This document shows positions 59,116 to 64,000 of a DNA stretch of 64,000 nucleotides, piece after piece. Origin of the DNA: Gemmatimonadota bacterium (GTDB lineage: Bacteria; Gemmatimonadota; Gemmatimonadetes; Gemmatimonadales; Gemmatimonadaceae); assembly GCA_028287235.1 (NCBI GenBank), contig JAQBQB010000017.1:62001-126000 (forward strand), given 5' to 3'. A program made the translations under genes and the position numbers. Position 1 is the stretch's first letter, and the number at the start of each line of letters is the position of its first letter. The notes under the pieces are model-generated. The model saw nothing but the letters and a program-made list of their open reading frames with translations. It made no database searches and had not been told where the DNA came from.

Positions 59116-59940
59116 ATGGCACGCCTTTTTATCAGTCACGCAAGTGAAGACAAAGCCGCGGTCGCAGAGCCGGTGTATCGGAAGCTGCTGCAGCTGGGTC
59201 ATGAAGCTTGGCTCGACAGGTTTGAGTTGACTCTCGGGGACACGCTGTCCCGCGAGATCGACAAGGGGTTGTCCGCGTGCGACTTCGGTGTTGTCATTCT
59301 GAGCCCTCGCTTCTTTGCCAAGTCGTGGCCTCGCGTAGAGCTGGACGCCCTTGTCGCTAGAGAGGCTCAAGAAGGACAGAAGCGCATCTTACCGGTGTGG
59401 CACGATGTTGTGACCGAAGATGTGGCCAGGTATTCGCCGATCCTCGCAACCAAGCTTGGTATTTCGACGTCGCACGGAATCGAAGCCGTCGTTGACGCTA
59501 TCGAACGCGCACTCAGGCATGGCCGCCCGATTGGCGAATCGTTCCAACCGGAAGCAAGACTCCGGCGGGCCAGCCACATCACAGTGAGGTCGCCGTCGCT
59601 GCAGGTGGGTGACCGTGGACCAGCAGGCCTCCTTTATCGAGCTGAAACGACGTTCGTCAACGCGGGATCACGAGCAGCGGTGTTGAGCTTTCAGCTGCGA
59701 TTCCAGCTGGACGCAACGGACATTCGTGCGTGGGTTGCGATTCCGGAAGGTCCAATGCACGAAAATGAAAGGATCCGAGTGGAAGCAGAGGGCTTCGCCA
59801 CTCGAGAGCTCATCTTTCACTTTACCGACACGACGTCATATGGTGGTCGCGAGTCAATTCGTCGACGCGACGCTCGCCTCTGGATTACCGACCACGTGAG
59901 CGGGTCGCAGTCGCTCGTTACGGTACCAACGGGCTTGTAA
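59116..59940 (+). CDS. TIR-domain protein with C-terminal beta domain
   Basis: 274 residues from the ATG at 59116 (an upstream Met at 59095 adds seven unlikely residues). The TIR domain (1-140) shows L-F-I-S-H-A-S-E-D-K, W-L-D-R-F-E-L-T-L-G, V-V-I-L-S-P-R-F-F and K-S-W-P-R-V-E-L, with Glu75 in the position of the catalytic glutamate of NAD-cleaving bacterial TIR proteins. The C-terminal 130 residues are beta-sandwich-like (R-A-E-T-T-F-V-N-A-G-S-R-A-A-V-L-S-F) and unassigned, perhaps a ligand sensor. Such stand-alone TIRs act as phage-defence effectors by NAD depletion. It is convergent with the dCTP deaminase operon, 22 bp from its stop. Confidence 0.9.
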   Translation: MARLFISHASEDKAAVAEPVYRKLLQLGHEAWLDRFELTLGDTLSREIDKGLSACDFGVVILSPRFFAKSWPRVELDALVAREAQEGQKRILPVWHDVVTEDVARYSPILATKLGISTSHGIEAVVDAIERALRHGRPIGESFQPEARLRRASHITVRSPSLQVGDRGPAGLLYRAETTFVNAGSRAAVLSFQLRFQLDATDIRAWVAIPEGPMHENERIRVEAEGFATRELIFHFTDTTSYGGRESIRRRDARLWITDHVSGSQSLVTVPTGL

Positions 59941-59962
59941 CGCGTCAGTCGGCCCACCACAA

Positions 59963-60625
59963 TCAGAAAGTCTCCGTCACGCCATCTTCGATGGAGCCGC
60001 CTTTGCTCAACGCCGCCGCGCGCGTATCGAGCACCACGTCAGCGTGAACGGGCCGCCTGTGACCCATGAGGAAGGAGCCTTTCACAGGCTCAAGTGCGGC
60101 TGACGAGAGTTGCTGGAGACTAAGTTGGCAGACTGTCACTCCGGGTTTCAGCGTGATGGGATGCTCGCCGATGTTCGCCAATTCGAGTGTGAGGCAACCG
60201 ACGAAATTCGGATGCACTAGCGTCGCCGTCGCGACGTTCAAGCCCCGTCGACCCCATTTCGATTTTCCGGTGACTGTGCCGGATAAGTCGGCGGGCATAC
60301 CGAGCCATTCAAGCGTCACTGCCATCACAAAATTTCCCGGATGGAGAAAAAAACATCCACCGAACGGCACGTACACCGTCTTCCCAGGACGTTCGCCCGG
60401 ACTGCGCGGTCCCGGCTCGTCGAGCTCATAGGCTGCCCGAGTATGCAACCGCGGAATTTCGAACCATGTTCCGAGCCGCAAATCAACAGCGCATCCTTGA
60501 ATTGCACCGCCGTCGTCAGACGAGTTCGGCCGGCGGAGCGGCTCAATTACGAGGCGCTGGCAATTGGTCCCGTCCTCGTGTTGTCCGTCGAGGCGTGCGC
60601 GGATCCCACGATCGCTGAGCATCAT
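59963..60625 (-). CDS. dcd: dCTP deaminase-family protein
   Basis: 220 residues aligning along the whole of Dcd: L-S-D-R-G-I near the start, V-D-L-R-L-G, F-F-L-H-P-G-N-F-V-M-A-V-T-L-E, the active loop G-K-S-K-W-G-R-R-G-L with the conserved Arg, and H-P-N-F-V-G-C-L-T-L-E-L-A-N with the catalytic glutamate. It is therefore probably an active nucleotide deaminase that converts dCTP to dUTP. Standalone or operon-borne Dcd proteins are known phage-defence factors that exhaust the dCTP pool. Here it is the last gene of an operon headed by an XRE repressor and its start overlaps the peptidase stop by 4 bp. A housekeeping role in thymidylate synthesis is the alternative. Confidence 0.88.
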   Translation of the reverse strand: MMLSDRGIRARLDGQHEDGTNCQRLVIEPLRRPNSSDDGGAIQGCAVDLRLGTWFEIPRLHTRAAYELDEPGPRSPGERPGKTVYVPFGGCFFLHPGNFVMAVTLEWLGMPADLSGTVTGKSKWGRRGLNVATATLVHPNFVGCLTLELANIGEHPITLKPGVTVCQLSLQQLSSAALEPVKGSFLMGHRRPVHADVVLDTRAAALSKGGSIEDGVTETF

Positions 60626-61845
60626 GGCGCGGCGTCGATGAAGTGCCAGTAGTCTTGTCCTTGCACCGACTTCAGAACGAGGTCGTTGATCAATCGTCCG
60701 CGTTCGTTACGCAAATATGGGGTTGATGCCCACAGCTGATCGTTCGTCCAGAGGTCCCAGCCCGCGCACATGATCTCTGGCAGGCTGGATGAAGCCGGCG
60801 CGGGAGTAATCCGCTCGAGTGACAGTTTCGCTTCTACTCGGCCGACGGTACCGGGGACGGTGAGGCCTCGGTTCGAAGCATAGGATGCGACTGCGTCGAT
60901 CAATTGCGGGAGCAGGTCGGACACCGTCGCCGACATTAGCTCCGGAAATAGGTCCCCTGGCGGGGATGCACGAAACCTCTGGGAAAAGGCCGCCGGGGCC
61001 GCGGTGCCGAACACCGGCGCCGCGACTTCGAGAATTTCGGCGCGGCGACGCGCGGTCGGATACGAGAATGTCTTGTCCGCGGCTAAGCCGGGCGCCAGTA
61101 GGTGGGCGAAGGCGTGACAATAACTCTCTCCGAACACGAACAAACCGAAAAGATCGCAGAAAATCTCTTCGCACTGTGCACGTACGAAGCCGCCAAGCTG
61201 CGCCCGCGCGGAGATTGCTCTCTGATCCTGGCGGAGCTCCGCTTCGTCAGTGAGTCCGAGCGCGGCGCTCACCTCTTTCCACCGCCCACGCATCTGGTTG
61301 AAAATCCCAGCTTCGATCGCCCGCGCAAACCGCTTCGCGAGCTGCTGACGGACCCAAACGGGATGACCAAACTCGTGTCCCGCGATGGGGATGAGCAGGG
61401 CGTTGTCAGCTTCCGACGCCGGCAAGCCAAGCAGAATGAAATTCGGGATACCACCCATCGACGGATGGGTGTACGGAGAAAATTCCCATTCGCTAGAAAT
61501 GATCAAGCGGACATCGGAGTCGATCGCGAGCTGCGCCAAACGCTTCAGCGGGCCGTGCACCTCGAACGGATTGCTGGGGTGCCGCGCGCGATGCAGAAAG
61601 CCGATGTGCGGCAGAAAATGGAACAGACTCAGGAGGATGAGCTCGCAGTGGTTCTCGACGACCGCCGCATCCGTCGCGTTCACATTGAACGCGTGCAACT
61701 GGCTGCGATGTTCCTGGAAGTGTTCAGCTATCGCCGCGAGGGCATCGGCCGTGTCAGCTTGGAGCAACGACCCACGTCGTACCGCGTCGATTCGATCGAT
61801 CACGCGATCGACCTTTTCGAGCATGGATGCGACGAGCGGCGTCAC
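60622..61845 (-). CDS. HEFGH-motif zinc metallopeptidase, unknown
   Basis: About 407 residues from a GTG at 61845, 4 bp after the upstream stop; a Met at 61824 is an alternative, and no strong SD decides. The motif A-G-H-E-F-G-H-P-V-W is at about residues 155-164, a gluzincin-type HExxH, followed about 70 residues later by E-E-I-F-C-D-L-F-G, which supplies a plausible third ligand. No signal peptide. The surrounding helical domain does not match the short ImmA/IrrE fold exactly, but the partnership with an XRE repressor resembles ImmR/ImmA pairs, in which the peptidase cleaves the repressor. It is coupled to the dCTP deaminase gene by a 4-bp overlap. Confidence 0.8.
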   Translation of the reverse strand: MTPLVASMLEKVDRVIDRIDAVRRGSLLQADTADALAAIAEHFQEHRSQLHAFNVNATDAAVVENHCELILLSLFHFLPHIGFLHRARHPSNPFEVHGPLKRLAQLAIDSDVRLIISSEWEFSPYTHPSMGGIPNFILLGLPASEADNALLIPIAGHEFGHPVWVRQQLAKRFARAIEAGIFNQMRGRWKEVSAALGLTDEAELRQDQRAISARAQLGGFVRAQCEEIFCDLFGLFVFGESYCHAFAHLLAPGLAADKTFSYPTARRRAEILEVAAPVFGTAAPAAFSQRFRASPPGDLFPELMSATVSDLLPQLIDAVASYASNRGLTVPGTVGRVEAKLSLERITPAPASSSLPEIMCAGWDLWTNDQLWASTPYLRNERGRLINDLVLKSVQGQDYWHFIDAAP

Positions 61846-61849
61846 GCGA

Positions 61850-62374
61850 CTACCCGACCTGCCGCAGATAGCCCAACAGCGCGGCAGATCGTGGAGAGCG
61901 TGCGGCGATCGAGAGCCCGATCGAAAAATCACGAAGCTCGATAAGCTTCGGCTTGCCAAGGCTCGCCAGCACCGACGCGTCTCCCATTGATGCGGCGACG
62001 AAATCATGCGCAGCGGCCTGTCCGCGCTCACCCGGATCATCCGAACCGTGTCCGGTCAGTGTTGGCAGCCGCGATAACAGCTCTGTCGTCTCCGGGTCGG
62101 CAAGCTTCGCCTGATCAGGCGTGCTAACGTCAACCGATTGGCCCAGCCCCGACGCAAGGACAGCACCGAGCTGGCGGATGGGGCGGAGGTCGATGGCGCG
62201 ATCGTGAATCCCGCCGTCGAGCGCAATTGCCGCCCGAGATGCGAGTAACGACAGTTCGGTTCGGCCAAGGAGCCCCGGCGGGAGCGCTTCGCGGTCTGTC
62301 TGCTCTGCGTGTTGCCGTCGGCTGGTATCCGCACCTTCAGCCAGCACTGCTCGAGGATGTTCTTGCATCGTCAC
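61850..62374 (-). CDS. Unknown 174-residue protein in the XRE operon
   Basis: The start overlaps the XRE stop by 4 bp, and the peptidase start follows its stop by 4 bp, so it is translated as part of a coupled operon. The sequence is hydrophilic with charged N-terminus and helical parts (E-L-S-L-L-A-S-R-A-A-I-A-L, A-A-H-D-F-V-A-A-S-M-G, F-S-I-G-L-S-I-A-A-R-S-P-R-S). There is no signal peptide, membrane helix, metal motif or family I recognise. Its conserved place between a repressor and a peptidase suggests that it is a partner or substrate of one of them. Confidence 0.65.
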   Translation of the reverse strand: MTMQEHPRAVLAEGADTSRRQHAEQTDREALPPGLLGRTELSLLASRAAIALDGGIHDRAIDLRPIRQLGAVLASGLGQSVDVSTPDQAKLADPETTELLSRLPTLTGHGSDDPGERGQAAAHDFVAASMGDASVLASLGKPKLIELRDFSIGLSIAARSPRSAALLGYLRQVG

Positions 62375-62727
62375 GGGGTCCTGGTTTTGTCGTCGATGGA
62401 ATCATCGGTCCGCGTCGACCGCAGGTAGCCAACAAATCGCCGGACTTGTTCGAGCTCGAGTTCGGACAAGTCGTTCATCTCGCCGAGGGAGTTGGACGCC
62501 ACGGTAATCGGCTCTGCGCTCCGATAGCCAGAAAGCTCCATTAAGAGGGAGTACGAAACGCCATACAGAGACGCGAGCTTTTCCAGGAGATTCGGTGACG
62601 GCCGCTGAACCGTGCCCGATTCGAGAAGACTGAGATGCCCGTTTGAAATGCCAGTCTCACGTTCCACATCGCGCAGAGACAGGCCCAAACGGGCACGCGA
62701 GTCCTTCATTAGTTGTCCGAGTGTCAT
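62371..62727 (-). CDS. XRE-family HTH repressor
   Basis: 118 residues from the ATG at 62727 (the frame opens at 62763, but M-T-L-G-Q-L-M-K-D is the natural start). The Cro/CI-type HTH covers residues 4-62 (L-S-L-R-D-V-E-R-E-T-G-I-S-N-G-H, then L-S-L-L-E-S-G and L-E-K-L-A-S-L-Y-G-V). A short helical tail (L-E-Q-V-R-R-F-V-G-Y-L) may form dimers or bind the peptidase. Its stop overlaps the next gene by 4 bp. Its own promoter and the divergent ubiquitin-like operon promoter both lie in the 187-bp region covered by the palindromes at 62778-62878, so it probably represses both. Confidence 0.92.
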   Translation of the reverse strand: MTLGQLMKDSRARLGLSLRDVERETGISNGHLSLLESGTVQRPSPNLLEKLASLYGVSYSLLMELSGYRSAEPITVASNSLGEMNDLSELELEQVRRFVGYLRSTRTDDSIDDKTRTP

Positions 62728-62762
62728 GCCATCTCCTGCGTGAGTGCTCGATCTACACAGCA

Positions 62763-62791
62763 AAGATATCTGGAAATGCTCGTTCTGTCAA
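62763..62791 (-). promoter_or_regulatory. Promoter of the XRE-peptidase-dcd operon
   Basis: On the minus strand TTGACA (62786-62791) and TATCTT (62763-62768) are separated by 17 bp, a strong sigma-70-type match. The -35 hexamer lies inside the degenerate operator at 62778-62793, which implies autorepression by the XRE protein. Confidence 0.75.
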
Positions 62792-62793
62792 GC
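62778..62793. promoter_or_regulatory. Degenerate XRE operator O3
   Basis: GCTCGT-TCTG-TCAAGC matches the palindrome at 62841 at 10 of 12 arm positions. It overlaps the -35 region of the XRE promoter. Its centre is 63 bp, i.e. three times 21 bp, from the centre of O1, so all three sites would face the same side of the helix. Confidence 0.55.
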
Positions 62794-62840
62794 GCGTAAG
62801 TGCCTGTACAGTAACAGAATCCAAGATTGAAGAATATTAT

Positions 62841-62856
62841 GCTTGACCATTCAAGC
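62841..62856. promoter_or_regulatory. XRE operator O1
   Basis: GCTTGA-CCAT-TCAAGC is a perfect 6-4-6 palindrome. It overlies the -35 hexamer TTGACC (62843-62848) of the divergent ubiquitin-like operon. Its form matches a Cro/CI-type operator. Confidence 0.75.
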
Positions 62857-62871
62857 GCTATGCTTTATCAT
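62843..62871 (+). promoter_or_regulatory. Promoter of the ubiquitin-like operon
   Basis: TTGACC (62843-62848) and TATCAT (62866-62871) are spaced by 17 bp and lie 44 bp before the ubiquitin-like gene start at 62915. Both hexamers are inside palindromic operators, so repression by promoter occlusion is expected. Confidence 0.7.
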
Positions 62872-62878
62872 TAAAGCA
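62861..62878. promoter_or_regulatory. XRE operator O2
   Basis: TGCTTTA-TCAT-TAAAGCA is a perfect 7-4-7 palindrome, centred 21 bp from O1 and overlapping the -10 hexamer TATCAT (62866-62871). O1 and O2 share the core G-C-T-T-x-A-N4-T-x-A-A-G-C and so appear to be recognised by the same dimeric repressor. Confidence 0.75.
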
Positions 62879-62914
62879 CGAAAGTAAGACGGAAATACCA
62901 TCGCTGAGGTCAAC

Positions 62915-63301
62915 ATGAAGAGCCCTACTGATAGTTCACAGCAACTCGCTTCAAACGGGGATGTTCGCACACCTGGCACATCCGTCACGCCCGGTGATGA
63001 GCCGGTTGACGTCGAAGAGTTCGCGACTAGGGGTCATCCTGTCCCCAAGGCGACGCGATATCGGATTCGCGTTGATCGAAGTGTGTACATCGTCAACGGG
63101 CCGAACATCACAGGCCGCGAAGTCCTCGAAGTGTCGAACCACGTGCCGGTAGAGCACTGGCGCCTCGACGAACGCTTCCGTGGAGGCGCGACCAAGAAGG
63201 TCGAGCTGAACGAGGTCGTGGACCTGACGACCGCTGGCCTCGAGCGATTCATGACGCTTCCGCTCGACCAAACCGAGGGAGCGCGCCCGACGGGCGCATG
63301 A
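62915..63301 (+). CDS. Ubiquitin-like protein of the multiubiquitin family
   Basis: 128 residues. After a disordered N-terminal 45 residues there is one ubiquitin-like beta-grasp domain: Y-R-I-R-V-D-R-S-V-Y-I-V, then P-N-I-T-G-R-E-V-L-E-V, V-P-V-E-H-W-R-L-D-E-R-F, and a closing strand V-E-L-N-E-V-V-D-L-T-T-A-G-L-E-R-F-M-T. The 'I-T-G-R-E-V-L' and 'V-D-L-T-x-x-G-x-E-R-F' motifs are those of bacterial multiubiquitin-domain proteins in predicted ubiquitin-like conjugation operons. Only one domain is present. The C-terminus ends T-G-A, not Gly-Gly, so maturation by removal of the last residue may be needed. It is the first gene of the operon containing an E2-like and a JAB/E1-like product. Confidence 0.82.
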   Translation: MKSPTDSSQQLASNGDVRTPGTSVTPGDEPVDVEEFATRGHPVPKATRYRIRVDRSVYIVNGPNITGREVLEVSNHVPVEHWRLDERFRGGATKKVELNEVVDLTTAGLERFMTLPLDQTEGARPTGA

Positions 63302-63305
63302 TCCC

Positions 63306-63722
63306 ATGTCAACATCGACGAGTGCCGCTTTGCGGAGGCAATTTGCGCTGCCGGAAGACGACGTCGATGCGCTCGACGCCTGGGGCCTGGTGTGGGAGAC
63401 GGCAGTGATCGATGGCGTGCAGTGGTTGTTCCTCACCGACTTTCCGGTGCCCGACGGGTTCAACGTATCGCGTGTGACACTTGCCGTGCGGATCATACCT
63501 GGCTATCCGGCGGCAGCTCTCGACATGCTATACGTTCTGCCGGCGATCGTCCGTGCCGACGGCAAAGCCATCCCCGCATTGACGCTCACTTCGATTGAGG
63601 GACGAACCTTTCAACAATGGTCGAGACACTACACGGCCGAACACCCCTGGCGCCCCGACGTGGACAATGTCAGCAGCCATCTGCGCGCCGGTGAGGAGTG
63701 GTTTAGGAAGGCGCTGCGATGA
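63306..63722 (+). CDS. Prokaryotic E2-like (family E) protein lacking cysteine
   Basis: 138 residues beginning 5 bp after the ubiquitin-like gene. The E2-like fold is indicated by the order F-L-T-D-F-P-V-P-D-G, V-T-L-A-V-R-I-I-P-G-Y-P-A-A-A-L-D-M, L-P-A-I-V-R-A-D-G-K and the closing F-Q-Q-W-S-R-H-Y...W-R-P-D-V-D-N-V-S-S-H-L, which is the pattern of the Prok-E2_E family found in these operons. No cysteine occurs anywhere in the protein, so a thioester with ubiquitin cannot form by the usual route; the conserved histidine in W-S-R-H may have a different role. Its stop overlaps the next start (ATGA at 63719-63722). Confidence 0.8.
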   Translation: MSTSTSAALRRQFALPEDDVDALDAWGLVWETAVIDGVQWLFLTDFPVPDGFNVSRVTLAVRIIPGYPAAALDMLYVLPAIVRADGKAIPALTLTSIEGRTFQQWSRHYTAEHPWRPDVDNVSSHLRAGEEWFRKALR

Positions 63723-64000
63723 TCGCCACATCGAACCGCGAGTCGCTGCGGAGCCGTGTTCGCCTTCGTATGACCGAAGCTCAACATGCGACCGTATACC
63801 AGCATCTCTTTCCCGGAGACGGCTACGAAGCAGTGGCGGTGCTCGTCTGTGGCCGAGGAGGTACGCCCGGCGACGAAGTCCTGCTTGTGCACACCGTCGT
63901 ACCGATTCCGCACGACGAGTGTGCCGAACGCACTCCGGTCCGGGTCACCTGGTCGACCGATCGACTGAGGCGCTTGCTCGAAGGTGCCGCGAAGCATGCT
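63719..64000 (+). CDS. Presumed JAB/ThiF (E1-like) protein, 3' end outside window
   Basis: The first 94 residues are visible and the frame is open to the window end. The start ATG overlaps the E2-like stop. The sequence L-R-M-T-E-A-Q-H-A-T-V-Y-Q-H-L-F-P-G-D-G-Y-E-A-V-A-V resembles the N-terminus of the JAB-domain proteins that are fused to, or partner with, ThiF-type E1 enzymes in these operons; E-A-V-A-V-L-V-C-G-R supplies a possible JAB glutamate. Later H-x-H...D and ThiF motifs would lie outside the window, so the assignment is inference from position and the N-terminal pattern. It would activate or remove the ubiquitin-like protein. Confidence 0.6.
   Translation, partial: MIATSNRESLRSRVRLRMTEAQHATVYQHLFPGDGYEAVAVLVCGRGGTPGDEVLLVHTVVPIPHDECAERTPVRVTWSTDRLRRLLEGAAKHA

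Noticed and set aside
58957-59370. Minus-strand frame opposite the TIR start
   Set aside because: It overlaps the catalytic part of the TIR domain, has no family motif, and no ribosome site.
62955-63496. Minus-strand frame opposite the ubiquitin-like and E2-like genes
   Set aside because: It lacks domain motifs, and the plus-strand genes match ubiquitin-like and E2-like families and have operon-type spacing.
1-64000. CRISPR arrays, tRNA and rRNA genes
   Set aside because: No regularly spaced repeats and no recognisable tRNA cloverleaf or rRNA sequence were noticed when reading the window; a tRNA scan was not possible, so an overlooked tRNA cannot be excluded.

Overview
The window is GC-rich Gram-negative chromosome. 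The combination of ECF sigma/FecR/SusC/SusD modules, several MacB-like 'ADOP' permeases (one paired with PadR), TonB-plug-like lipoproteins, a LytTR two-component pair and carboxypeptidase-regulatory-domain receptors points to Gemmatimonadota. This is an inference from gene families; no rRNA or other marker gene is present. No tRNA, rRNA or CRISPR array was recognised.

Layout. 1-13.5 kb is ordinary chromosome: cupin and beta-propeller genes under an HTH regulator, a DUF899 protein, an RND efflux operon (TolC lipoprotein, adaptor, permease), a TonB-type receptor, and a divergent LysR/SDR pair. 13.7-22.8 kb holds a DHFR-like reductase, a small membrane protein and a sigma/anti-sigma/SusC/SusD uptake locus followed by a secreted propeller. 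23.3-36.9 kb is rich in ADOP permeases and regulators: PadR-ADOP with a clear promoter/operator, a LytTR kinase/regulator pair with a direct-repeat box, an amidohydrolase, a second ADOP, RidA, and a LysR gene whose presumed operator recurs upstream of the second ADOP gene. 37.0-40.1 kb has an ADOP fragment, a BTAD-kelch membrane regulator and a lipoprotein.

40-56 kb is accessory DNA marked by three different IS3-family elements (two decayed, one apparently intact) and a truncated TonB receptor. It carries a five-gene minus-strand operon (DUF2235 hydrolase, small protein, peptidoglycan-binding-like protein, endonuclease/exonuclease/phosphatase protein, 443-residue unknown), a plus-strand group with a trypsin-like protease fused to a putative outer-membrane barrel, and a lipoprotein pair containing a putative metalloprotease.

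56-64 kb looks like a defence island: zinc-knuckle proteins, a SEC-C protein, a TIR-domain protein, and two divergent operons sharing one control region. One operon encodes an XRE repressor, an unknown protein, an HEFGH metallopeptidase and a dCTP deaminase, with overlapping or nearly abutting genes. The other encodes a ubiquitin-like protein, a prokaryotic E2-like protein with no cysteine, and the start of a presumed JAB/E1 protein cut by the window end. Tandem palindromes in the shared 187-bp region cover both promoters, so the XRE protein probably controls both arms. This divergent ubiquitin-like/dCTP-deaminase/peptidase locus is the best candidate for an undescribed system here.
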